Assembly (NCBI GenBank): GCA_030142905.1 | Contig: JASJOG010000238.1 | Span: 1 to 64,000 of the forward strand | Direction of reading: 5' to 3' | Length of the DNA: 64,000 bases | Origin: Heliopora coerulea | Lineage: Eukaryota; Cnidaria; Anthozoa; Scleralcyonacea; Helioporidae | Part shown: positions 1-13,200 of the stretch, in pieces | How the letters are laid out: each line of letters begins with the position of its first letter | Numbering within the stretch: position 1 is the first letter of the stretch | Notes under the pieces: generated by a model | The model's database searches: none | What the model saw: the letters and a program-made list of their open reading frames with translations, nothing else | What the model was told of the DNA's origin: nothing | Made by a program: the position numbers and the translations under genes

Positions 1-1106
1 GATTAGACTTATCATTAATTGAGGATATTATAATACTGGTTAATACTAAAGAGTAATTTAGATTATGTTCACCCGATACCGTATGAAATGGAGCCGTCAC
101 AAAATCGAATGAGATAGGCCTGTTGTTCTCGCGATACCGGCGCAAAATACTGTGGATTTGCAGTCGTAACTGTAATGATTTGAATCTTTAATCCTAACTG
201 GAACGACAGCTTGCCCTGCAATGTGTAAAGACCTTGTTATTCAGGTCAAGATTGCATACTGTGCCTGACACATGTATTGAAGACTCTGGCGCACTATAAT
301 CCGTCTGTCAGGAAAGTGTTGTGATGTCACAAAACTGTTAACAAAAAGCCAAATCAAAAGTTTGCTTCGGTTCCTCCGCTGATTCTTTTACTTCAGCCAG
401 TCGCATCTGCAGAATGTTCTGATTTTCGTCTAAATACACTTGTACTCACTTTTAATTGGTCCGAACCAATTTAAATTCAACTCAGTAATTCAAATTCAAA
501 TTATGATTTATTGTAAAATGCATGTAATTACCACATGAGAAACATAGTGCGCGTTTTGTATTAACCGCCCCCTCTACTGCAAAGAAAATTCAAAAGTTTG
601 ACTAAGGTGATAAAAATCCTAAATCCGCCACTGAACTGAAAGAACTAAAGGGTAAACAATCACATACTATAGCGTTAAAAATAATTAGGGAGTTTATGCA
701 AACACAACGGCAACGTCTACGGTAAGCCGTTCCTACAATAGAAATTTTCATTCAAAACAAAAGAAGTGAATAATTTGGAGTCTCAATAATGTTTTCAACG
801 TCGTCCTGCTTCCATACAGTACGTCGTCGCGAATATTTTCACGTTTTAACAACAGTACATAGAACGTTTAATTCGTTCGTTTCAATGTTAACAAAGTTAT
901 GAGAATTGCTAAGAAGAGTTTTCAAGATGACAGCACAACATTCACAGTTCACTTAAACGTCAATGAAATGCTATTCTATTCAAATGCTTTCAATTAACCT
1001 ACTTTCTTAAATACCATCGCCGTACTAGCTTGCTTAAAGTCCCTATTATCTAAACAGGTTGCAAACAAAGGCTTGTTTATTACTTTATTTACTCTCTTAT
1101 GCATAC
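1..1106. other. Intronic or intergenic DNA, nothing recognised
   Basis: No EGF exon, long reading frame or mobile-element end was recognised here. The EGF exon at 1107 ends in a proper GT donor, so this stretch should be intron of the EGF gene. Confidence 0.5.
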
Positions 1107-1223
1107 CTGAACAATTAAATCCGTCACCACCAAACCCCTGATCACAAGTACACAAGAAAGATCCAACTGTATTGTTACAAGTTGCATTTCCATGACATGT
1201 GTCATTAGCACATTCGTTCACGT
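1107..1223 (-). CDS. EGF exon (leftmost in window)
   Basis: One cbEGF module, 117 bp, phase 1-1. It begins (D)VNECANDTC and ends GDGFNCS. The acceptor is TTTAG and the donor GTATGC. It has four sequons (NDT, NAT, NNT, NCS). Confidence 0.88.
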
Positions 1224-4200
1224 CTAAATTTTGTTTAGTGTTAAAAAGATCGTTAAGAATTGATTATCGTTTAATTTTTACACACAAAATGTTGAAAATA
1301 AATAAAACCCGTCGAGTTTTCGAATCACTTGAACCGAACACGCCAATCTTAATTACTAAAGTCAATAATTTGACCCGGGGAGAATGGGTGTATGTTGGTG
1401 ATGGCAGATTATCCATGTTAGTGTAGTTTTGAGACTGTTAGTGACGATCTTTCTCAAGGCGGCACTAACCTGGACGATCTACCAACACCAACATGTAATC
1501 CTAATTACTATGAAGCTTTCTTGGCCCAATTGTAACACCGACAACCAATATTTCTTCTACCACTGATCTAAGGTTGTTTAACAAATCACAGCACTGACTA
1601 TATTCAATGCAAATGAAGAAAGCGAAAAGTTTCTTCTGATTCTTGAAAACTAACCAACTGGTACTGAAATTGCATGACAAATATTTCTTGTAATGATAAT
1701 TCATACCTGAACAATTAAACCCATCACCAGTAAATCCGCTGTCACACATACACATGAAAGATCCAACCGTGTTTTTACAGGTTGCGTTTCCATGACAAGT
1801 GTCGTTAGTACACTCATTGATATCTAAGTTTTAATAAAAAACCAAATAAAAAAAGATGTTTATTCATTAACATAGAAATTCCACGAACATGCAAATATCT
1901 AAAATAGGAGACGCTAAGTTTTGGAGATTCTGGTTTCCTTGCAAGATATTTTCAGTAACTAAAATATACATTAATGGTCTTTGAGATCCATTCCTAATAA
2001 GACCTCTAGATCCCATAAGATTGCTCATACCTTGGGAAACGCTAGGTGCAGGTTAAAAGAATACACGAATCTCAATTGTCATGATAATTTATTATGTTTT
2101 TATTAAGGTAATTTTTTTGAACCAATGCTGGCATATACAGTTGCAGTTTGATCGCCATATTTAAAAATACATATAAAGGAGTTGGGAAAAGTATAGCGTC
2201 GCGAATCCAAATGTGTTTTGGGTGCAAGGCAACTTCAAAATGAATATGAAGTGTGAATTAAGGTACTAGGATGGCATACCTCAGAAAAAAGACAAATGTT
2301 CTATCGTCAGTTGAATGTTATAAAACTACCCGCGAATTAAATGGTCTTGACCTTTCTAATCATTTTAAATTTATTAAGGCTAGTAATGATTTCAGAAGAC
2401 CACACTACAATACTTTGGAAATAGCTTCCAGTAGGAATGACGTTCTTAAATTTTCATTTCTTACACGTATCGTTAAAGAATGGCTTGATTTACCAAAAGA
2501 AATTGTTGACGCTGGTACCTTGGGAAAGTTTCGGACCAGGTTAAAAGAATACATCATTGCCTGTTAATGTCATAATAACTTTTTATGTCTTTATTAAGTT
2601 AGTTTTGGTAATTATTTAAACGTAATAACTATAGTTATGGAGTACCTATAAACGGATAACTTTCGGCGCCCTTTACAATGTAGCTAGGTTCATTGTGAAC
2701 AAAGTTTATCATGTCATGTTATATTCTAACTACCAATGACCTAAGCTTGTTTGAAAACACTGACTTCTTGGTGAAAATGAACTGTCAATAATCATCCATA
2801 CCTGAACAATTAAATCCATCGCCAGTGAATCCTCTATCACACATACACATGAAAGATCCAATTGTGTTATTACAAGTCGCATTTACATGACAAGCGTCGT
2901 TGGTACACTCATTCACATCTAAATTTTGTCAAAAGTGATATGAAAATATGCAAGTATTTACTGTTTATGTGCACACAGTTAAATGGAGTAAAACGACACC
3001 ACATCATGGAGGAATTAGGCGTAAAACTTCATGACCATTGCAACTCATTCGCCGAATCGTTACGTCAGAAAAACGAAATCGCACGAGAGAATAGACCTTA
3101 AGCGTGTTTCATATAGATATATACGGAAAGAGCACAAGCTTTTTCAATAAGTTTGAATAATTTTTTGCATATAAGGGCAAGAAATGCTTCGCGAGAAATA
3201 CGACTGATACATACCTGAACAATTAAATCCATCTCCACTAAAGCCGCTATCACACGTGCACATGAAAGATCCATCTGTATTGTAACAGGTTGCGTTTCCA
3301 TGACACGTGGTATTTCCACACTCATTCACATCTAAAATTTGTTGAAAAGGATATGAAACATATGTTTTGTTTTATACGATATAAATTAAATATGATATAT
3401 AAATGTTAAGCAAATTAAGAAGAATTTTGGACTATCACCTAAACCTAGAAGATCAATAAACTTAGTTGACTTCCTTTGACTTGCTACGTACAGGAATACT
3501 ATATCAAAAGCTATGGAAAACTTTGGCTTGTTTCAACAACCAAATACTCGATGCACATAAAAAGATCGCAAGCTTCCTTCGACAAAATTTTAAAAAGATA
3601 GTAATTTTTTAGGGACTCCAATAATTCTATAAATACATTCGTGACAAATGCTTTCCTAATTGGTTCTCCTTACCTGAACAATTAAATCCATCACCACTAA
3701 AGCCATCATCACACGTACATATGAAAGATCCAATTGTGTTGTTACAAGTTGCGTTTCCATGACAAGGGTTGCTGGCACAATCGTCAACATCTAAATTTTG
3801 TGAATAAATTATCAAAGAATACTTTTAATCATTTACCACCTCATTTACCATCCTCTCCACAGATCCTTCCAAGGAATATATTCTAAATACCGATGACATA
3901 TACATTTATCGCACAGATGGCAAATTGATCCCAGGTTTTCTGACGAAATTCATCTCAAAATTATAATCTTGTATAGATATTGAGTGGCAAAAGTTTCCTT
4001 CAGTGGCAAGGCCACGGGAAAGAAGGATGGGGGGTCGCGAGTCCCCCACTTTTCAGTAATATGGTTAACTAGATTTGCTCAAATGTGTAGAGAATATTTC
4101 CACGAGGAGGGATTGCAGTCTTCTTTGAAAAGGGATTGCAGTCTTCTTTGAAAAGGGATTGCAGTCTTCTTTGAAAAGGGATTGCAGTCTTCTTTGAAAA

Positions 4201-7200
4201 GGGATTGCAGTCTTCTTTGAAAAGGGATTGCAGTCTTCTTTGAAAAGGGATTGCAGTCTTCTTTGAAAAGGGATTGCAGTCTTCTTTGAAAAGGGATTGC
4301 AGTCTTCTTTGAAAAGGGATTGCAGTCTTCTTTGAAAAGGGATTGCAGTCTTCTTTGAAAAGGGATTGCAGTCTTCTTTGAAAAGGGATTGCAGTCTTCT
4401 TTGAAAAGGGATTGCAGTCTTCTTTGAAAAGGGATTGCAGTCTTCTTTGAAAAGGGATTGCAGTCTTCTTTGAAAAGGGATTGCAGTCTTCTTTGAAAAG
4501 GGATTGCAGTCTTCTTTGAAAAGGGATTGCAGTCTTCTTTGAAAAGGGATTGCAGTCTTCCTTGAAAAGGTATAGCCCTTCCACGTGTGGCTATAAAACT
4601 CTTTGGAGAAACGTGAGAGACAAATTACATAGTGTAAGACGGACCAGTATCTATGAGTCTTTGACAAACATAGTCCCCCACTTCTTTCACGCTGGCCACA
4701 CCTGTGGTTTTCCCTATCAGTTATGCATACCTGAACAATTAAGTCCATCTCCAGTAAAGCCTCTATCACACATACACATAAAAGATCCGTGAGTGTTGTT
4801 ACAAGTTGCATTCCCATGACAAGGGTTGTCAACACACTCATCTACACCTACATTTTTCAAATGAAAATCAATAAAAAGCTATCTATAAATTATTTACTAC
4901 CATTTAAATATTCCATGGCATATAATGTAAACATTAAAAATTATAAGACACCCGGACAAAAATTCCACTTGGCGTTTAACATATGAAAATAATATTTCAT
5001 ATATAAAATTCTTAAATTCCGTATGACATGAAAATTTCATATGTAGAAATAATTCTTTTAAGCGAGTATTCCATTTCACACATGATATACGTGTTTCTCA
5101 TAGAAATTTTTGACATGTGAAATTTCGGACCAAGTCATTTCAAATGTGAATAGTCTTTCATACGTGAAAGCGTTTTGATTTCACGTCAGAAATGGAAACT
5201 TTATCAGAAAATGTCCCAGTTTCCTGTGTTTTTCATATGTGAAGTGACAAAATTTTCGTATGGGTGACCAATTTTGGACATTCGTGTATTCTCCGCGACA
5301 GGCATTTCAATTACAACAGGCAAATGTTTCTACCAATCCTACAAACAAGGTTATATACGAATTTTTTTTCTTTCCCGACTTCAACATGAAGTCCCAAGCA
5401 TTCAAGAGAATAATCTCGTCATGTGAATTTAAAATCTGAGAGATATTCCTCCCACAAACAACGTAAGCCTGTTTCACACTACTTAGGTCTACATGCAAAT
5501 GAAAACGGAACAAACGTTTTCCAAAAACTCTTTTCAACATAGTCATCTCTTGCATTATTTATTATGCCTACCTGAACAATTCAATCCATCGCCACTAAAG
5601 CCTCCGTTAAGTCGCATGTAAATGATCCACTTACGTTGTTACAAGTTGCGTTTTCATGGCAAGTGAGGTTGCCACAATCATCCACAATCAAAGGTCGGAA
5701 ATCGCACATGCAAATAACGAAAACGTTTATAGGACGCCGATTTTTAAAATTCCTTGGACTTTACCCGACCATTGTTACGTCTAATATGAATATTCGAGCT
5801 ACCGATGACTTATCCTGGTTTGAAAAATTCCCATAAATGAATTCTGAATACAAATGAGCAGACCGCAAGCTTATTTGATTAATTCTTTACAAAATAATAG
5901 ATCGGTACAGAGATTCGGCGGAAAACAGTTCTTTCATTGGTACTCATACCTGAACAATTAAATCCATCGCCAGTAAAGCCTATGTCACATATGCACATAA
6001 AAGATCCAATTGTGTTGTTACAAGTTGCGTTTCCATGACAAGGGTTGCTGGAGCACTCATTCACATCTAAATTTCAAACATTAACAAAAAAAATAAATAA
6101 ATATAGTTAATAAAATGCTTAAAACCAAAATAAAAATTTCATAAATAAAATGTATATCTAATTGTTTACCAAAATTTGAAAATTACAAAATAAGTCGACT
6201 TTCGAAAATTCTTGTCTCTTTGTATTGTGCTGTTAAAAATGGAGTTTACATTTGCGGACGAGTTTCGTTAAAGGACTCATTGTCATCTGAATTTTGTCAA
6301 GAAATATTAACAATTTGCTACCATGCGAATACTCATTACCATACTCGTAATTCTCTTCCCTTCCCTAGATATTCCAAAAACGTAGAACAACACTTCCTTC
6401 GGGACTGTCATCAAGCCTACACATTTAAAGTTTGCAGATCCTTTGTCTAGCTAGGTAAACCTTAACAACTCTATCCTCTCAGCTGCTTCATTCGAGGAGT
6501 ATTTTCTTTCTACCGCTGACCTATGCTTCTTTTACAATTCACCCCACTAACTACCCGATGAAGATGAAAAATGAAAGTTTACTTATAAAAAATTGTCTAA
6601 AGAATGCATGGCAAATGATTCATTTATTGATAATGCATACCTGAACAATTAAATCCATCACCAGTAAATCCTGTATTACAACTACACGCAAAGGATCCAA
6701 TTGTGTTGTGGCAACTTGCATTTCCATGACAAGTGTTGTTGGCACATTCATCCACATCTAAATTTTCGCAAGAAGGATATAAAACTATACATCTAATTAC
6801 TTTCTTCCATTCTAAGTAATATATAAATTAAATATTAATAAATATAAAATGCCGTTCTCTGAACATAAGTGTCCTTTCCATGATTATTTTAATAACCGAG
6901 AACAAACAATTCTTTCAATGTGACGTGTTAAAAGAAAAGCTGATGAACTGAAATTTCCAGGGATAGTGATTCCTGCAATAGATACGAAAAACTTCGTTTT
7001 CTATTCAAAACTGAAGCCATTTATCTGATGGCGTTTACCGTTCTCTTTTCAAATTTTCTTCCTTAATTTAATTCCATAAAATTTCATGGTAATGTATCAA
7101 GCAAGAAACTGTTTTTTTCTCGAAAGGGCGTATAGAAACATCAATTTCTTCATGTGGTTCCCTTCATTATTTTGTTTATTTTAGCTCTCACAGGCTACGA

Positions 7201-10200
7201 TTTCTCAATGTTCACTGCCAGTTTAGCCTCCTATCTATTTCCTCACTACCTATTAAATTGTAGACGATCAGCAACCATTTAAAGCTAATTAATTAAAATA
7301 TTATTTACTCTCCCATTTCATCAGATGTCATATGCGGAACAATAAAGCGTCGTGATTTATGAACCTCAATCGCCAAAATCATTTCCTTAATAAGAATACT
7401 CCAACTACTAATGAACAACACTTGTTGCGCAGTTTAAAGTACTAACCAGTAAATACCCTATATAAATTAAAAGACCACAAGTTTTCTTCCTTTCAGGAAA
7501 AAAATTAGTCGGTGGAGATATTAATTGAAAAATGACTCCGTTACTGGTAATGCATACCTGAACAATTAAATCCATCGCCAGTGAATCCTCTATCACACAT
7601 ACACATGAAAGATCCAATCGTGTTCTTACAAGTTGCGTTTCCATGACATGTATCTTTAATACATTCATTCACATCTAAATTTTATTCAAAGAGATATAAA
7701 ATATGTGTTTACTTAATATATACTATTTTTACCCGTATAGATAAAAGGAGTACGAAGACGCTCTGTTCAGGGATTAGGCGTACAACTTCATGACCTATAT
7801 ACACTTCATTGGTTAATCAGCCCAAGTATTCCACAAAAACTTGATCTAAAAGAGTAGTTAAATGGCAAATGGTTCCCTTACTCATTATCCATACCTGAAC
7901 AATTAAATCCATCACCAGTAAATCCTGTATCACACATACACGTGAAAGATCCAATTGTGTTGTTACATGTTGCATTTACATGGCAAGTTTCGTTGACACA
8001 CTCATTCACATCTAAATTGGGTTATAAAAAATTGAGTATATAATAAATTACTATTCATCACAATTAAAATTTCATGTTAATGCAAAGGCTGAAAATGAGT
8101 AAAGCATGTTCAAGTTTCAAATTCCACAAACAGCTTCATGTTTATCGAATTTCTTTTGCTAAATAATCAGGTCCGAAAAAAATATTCCTGTCATCTATTT
8201 CCTACTCAAAATCAACATAATTTACACTAATGACTATCCATGCAAGTTAAATAAAAAACAAGCTTTCCTCAAAAAAAATCTTTTAAAATTAATGACTTTG
8301 TACAGAGCTTGAGTGATAATTTCTTTCTTAATAGTTCTCCTTACCTGAACAATTAAATCCATCACCAGTAAATCCTCTGTCACACGTACACATGAAAGAT
8401 CCAATTGTGTTATTACAAGTTGCGTTTTCATCACACGTGTTGTTAGTACACTCATCCACGTCTAAATTGTATTTATAAACAACAAAATAATATATGTTTT
8501 TATGTATTTGTCAATATTTTAATTTGATATAAACTCAAATGCTAAAAATGAGTGAAACATGTTCAACTTTCGAATTCCAGAAAATGCAACTTGTTTCTCA
8601 AACTTGCCTCGTTATTCAACACCTCTGAGTACTCATGAATATTAAAACGGCACAAGCTTTCTTTGAAATGTCTTTAAGAAAGATTCCACCTCAGTACATG
8701 CAGAATTTGAGTGACAGTTTCCTCCCTTAATGGTTCCTACCTGAACAATTAAATCCATCACCAGTAAATCCTCTATCACAAATACACATGACAGATCCAA
8801 TTGTGTTGTTACAAGTGGCATTCGCATGACAAGTATAGTTGCCACATTCATTCACATCTGCATTTTTCAAACAAAAAAGACCCAAAAAAATCCAATGAAT
8901 CATTTACTACGACATAAACTATCATGTTTATGCATATGTGCACAATCATATAACACGTGTACTTATTGGATATTCAGGTCTCTTGCTCAGATATTCCAAA
9001 AACTAAGGAATTTTTTTTCCTATTAGCTTCAACCATTAGACATCAATGTTTTTGTGTGATGTTTTCGACGATGACGTGAAGATTGAATACACCAACTCAA
9101 CCTTCTTTCTTCTTCATCTGCCCAAGGAGAAGAATCCTACTACTGACGAACTATACTTGTTTATTTACACCACTCACTACATGGTGGAAATGAATACAGC
9201 CAAAACGTTTTACAAAAACCCCTTTCAAATTAATTATCTTGTATGGACATCGAGTCACAATATCTTTCTGTAGTGGTTGTGCAAACCCAAACAATTAAAT
9301 CCATCACCGGTAGATCCTCTATTACACATACACACGTGAAAGATCCAATTGTGTTGTTACATGTTGCATTTCCATGACAAGTATCATTAGTGCACTCATT
9401 CACATCTACATTTAAAAAAATGCTAAAATACCCAGCAAATCATTTACTACCACAAAAATTTTCATGCATACGTGCATGTTCAAAATCACATAACACGCGG
9501 TCTCTTAAAAATTTTAGTCACTTCCTCAGATATTCGAAAAACTACGGAATTTTTTTCCAACTTAATTCTTTCAATATCAATATTTTTCTGAGATGCTTCC
9601 CATGAAGACGAGAAGATCCAATGTAGACACTTTATTATCTTTCTTGCTGCTCCGCTCGACGAGTATAATGCTACTTTTGGCAAGATATGCCTGTTTCACA
9701 CCATTGACTGCAAATTGTAACTGAATTGATCCGAAGCCTTTTACACAAAGCGCCTTTCAAAGTAACTATCTTGAATGTACATCGCGTGACGATACGTTTC
9801 TCTATTGGATGTGCATACCTGAACAATTGAATCCGTCACCAGTAAATCCTCTATCACACATACACACGAAAGATCCAATTGTGTTGTTACATGTTGCCTT
9901 TCCATGACAAGTATCGTTGATGCATTCATTCACATCTAGATTTTAAAAAAAAAAAAAAAAAAAACCTCGCAGAATATCCAATTGATCATTCAACGCCGTG
10001 TAAACTTTATGTATACGCATATGGTCAGAAATCATATAACACCAAGCGGACTCGAAAATTCTAGTCACTTACTCAGACATTCCAAAAACGTTGGGATTTT
10101 TTTCTTGTCAAAATAACTTTTTTAACTATCAATATTTTCCTGGTATGCTTTTTACGAAGACGAGAAGGTCCAATGGTAGACACTTCATCTTCTTCCTTAC

Positions 10201-13200
10201 TGTTGCGTCCGAGAAACGTAATACTTATATTGTCGTTCTCATAATTTCACATTCATTTCACAAGTGGAAAACATGAAATTGGAAAATTCTCACAAATGAA
10301 ACTTTCGATTCACATACGACATGGGAACGCTTTCGCATGTGAAATCTCGGTGGTCGTAGCATATATTTCATTCTCGTATGGAATAGAAAATTCCCAAATC
10401 AAATTTTAATTTCGCTAATGGAATTGAAACAATTCATACATGAAATAGTATTTTCATAAGTGAAATTGCAAGTGAAATTTTCCTGAGAATGGCGAGCTAT
10501 GTTTGTCTGGTATAGAAATCTCGCGACAATAAATTCCCGTATTGGTAAGGCATACCTGAACAATTAAATCCATCACCAGTAAAGCCTCTGTTACACATAC
10601 ACACGAAAGAGCCATTAGTGTTCTGGCAAGTCGCGTTTCCATCACAAGGGTCGGCAGTGCACTCATCCACATCTATGTTTTAAAAAAAAGAAAAATTAAT
10701 CAAATTAGTTTTTGACATTAAAATTCCATACACATGCAGGTATCTAAAACGATAAAAGTTTCCGAAGTTTGAAAACTCTCCTAATATCATACCAGATACT
10801 CCAACAACCACAAACAAATGCCTCCTTCAAGACCGAGATCAAGTTTAGCCTTTTTAATCATTTCACGAAAACCATTACAATCCAATATGACAAGTTCATC
10901 TTTCAGAATGCTGAGTTAGATCAAGGAGCATATTTTTCTACTGAAGACGTACGGCTGTTCCTGACCACTGACTATATGGTGCAAATCGAAAAAATCTAAG
11001 TGTCCTGTATAAACTCCTTTAAAAAAATTCTCGTTTGAATTGTGAGTTAGACTTCCTTAAGAGGTTTCGCTTACACAAATCAGTGAAGCACCACCAATTA
11101 CTAAAGCTTCGACCACACAAAAAGAAAATTTCCAGTAACGCTTTTACACACTGCGTTCACATAAGAGGTCTCAGTACCACACTCATCCACACCTGACATC
11201 GTTTTCAAAGATAAAAATATTACCTATAAGTACTTATTATACTAGTCAATTTCCATATACTTAAATGTTAGATGAACGATCGTCAAGCTCTATCCTCGGA
11301 AAAATCGATTTCGGAGCCCCAGACCGAAATCAAACCCGAAACCTTCTGATAGCCGGTGAGACACTCTAACCGTTGATCTACCAAAACTCAGATGGTGAGC
11401 TAAGGTGTAAGTTCGATACATGTGCGACCTAAGCGGAATCCAATATATGTTAATAATAACATTAATATCATTATTTCTAGTTTCCATATATATTTACAAA
11501 TATTGTGAATGGGTAAGTGACGCCGAATTATTCAAATCGACGCAAATTGTATCACAACTTAAACCACTGATCATTAAATGTAATGTGTAGACCACCAATT
11601 ATCTTCCCGAACATTTTTATGAAATAATCAACCTGAGGAAAGAATGTATGATAAATGTCTCAATGATCGGTTATGCATACCTGAACAATTAAACCCATCA
11701 CCAGTAAACCCTCTATCACACATACACACGAAAGATCCAATTGTGTTGTTACAAGTTGCGTTTCCATGACAAGTATTGTTTCCACATTCATTCACATCTA
11801 AATTTAGTTGGAAAAGATGTATAAACGGATGTTTAGTTATTTACTGCCATTTAAATTCTGTATCGATACAAGCATTATTGTGATAAGAGTGACCTAATTT
11901 TCGTGTTTATTTTTTCTACCTATAGTTATTCGACTAACTATCAAAACATACCTCCTCCTATGCGGGGATCTATTTTAAACATCAACTTTGTTGACAATAA
12001 CTCGTCATAAAACTTCAAGATTAAATAAAAAAGTAAACACTCATAATTCTTATGTCCGAGGAGCATATTGATGCTACATGACCAGACCTATACTTGTTAC
12101 ACAGCACTGACTACATATCGCAAATTAAGAAAACCTGAGCGTCCTGCAAGAACTCCTTCAACATATTATCTTCCACAGATATTCTGAGCCTTCGTTCACT
12201 TGTTATTTATACCTCAACAATTAAATCTATCACCAGTAAATCCCCCGTCACACATACACATGAAAGATCCAATTGAGTTGTTACAAGTTGGAACATTCAT
12301 TCACGTCTAAATTTTGCAGAAAAAAGTGTTCAACTATTCGTCACTAACTAAATTACCTTACTGTATATAACTTATCAAGAGTTGTTTCGTCAAATATGAA
12401 TATCCCAAGTATCAATGACATATTCCAGTTTTAGAGTTCCCACCAGTGAATACTCGGCATGAATAAGCTTCTTTAATAAATCTTCAATCAAGTTTTCACT
12501 AAACAGTATTCTGGTATGGAGACTAACTGAAAAACAGTTTTTCATTGTATATTTATACCTGAACAATTAAATCCATCGCCAGTGAATCCTCTATCACACA
12601 TACACATGAAAGATCCAATCGTGTTCTTACAAGTTGCGTTTCCATGACATGTATCTTTAATACATTCATTCACATCTAAATTTTATTCAAAGAGATATAA
12701 AATATGTGTTTACTTAATATATACTATTTTTACCCGTATAGATAAAAGGAGTACGAAGACGCTCTGTTCAGGGATTAGGCGTACAACTTCATGACCTATA
12801 TACACTTCATTGGTTAATCAGCCCAAGTATTCCACAAAAACTTGATCTAAAAGAGTAGTTAAATGGCAAATGGTTCCCTTACTCATTATCCATACCTGAA
12901 CAATTAAATCCATCACCAGTAAATCCTGTATCACACATACATGTGAAAGATCCAATTGTGTTGTTACATGTTGCATTTACATGGCAAGTTTCGTTGACAC
13001 ACTCATTCACATCTAAATTGGGTTATAAAAAATTGAGTATATAATAAATTACTATTCATCACAATTAAAATTTCGTGTAAATGCAAAGGCTGAAAATGAG
13101 TAAAGCATGTTCAAGTTTCAAATTCCACAAACAGCTTCATGTTTATCGAATTTCTTTTGCTAAATAATCAGGTCCGAAAAAAATATTCCTGTCATCTATT

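Larger units (their letters stand above)
7554..12554. repeat. 5,001-bp tandem unit, copy A
   Basis: First of three head-to-tail copies. It contains EGF exons U1-U7 (7558, 7895, 8345, 8741, 9819, 10556, 11681) and three broken exons (9287, about 11075, 12213). Its left boundary is four bases before EGF exon U1. The left flank differs from the internal junctions at 12555 and 17556. Confidence 0.97.

Noticed and set aside
4109..4568. CRISPR array
   Set aside because: The 23-bp units are contiguous without spacers, and the window is eukaryotic.
4065..4841. A 258-codon minus-strand frame
   Set aside because: It consists mostly of translated 23-bp minisatellite, open because of the repeat's composition.
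8234..8455. Minus-strand frames of 60-85 codons over EGF exons that read like [14 protein letters not shown]...
   Set aside because: These are the +1 frame of the EGF exons. The six-cysteine frame with matching splice phases is the real one.
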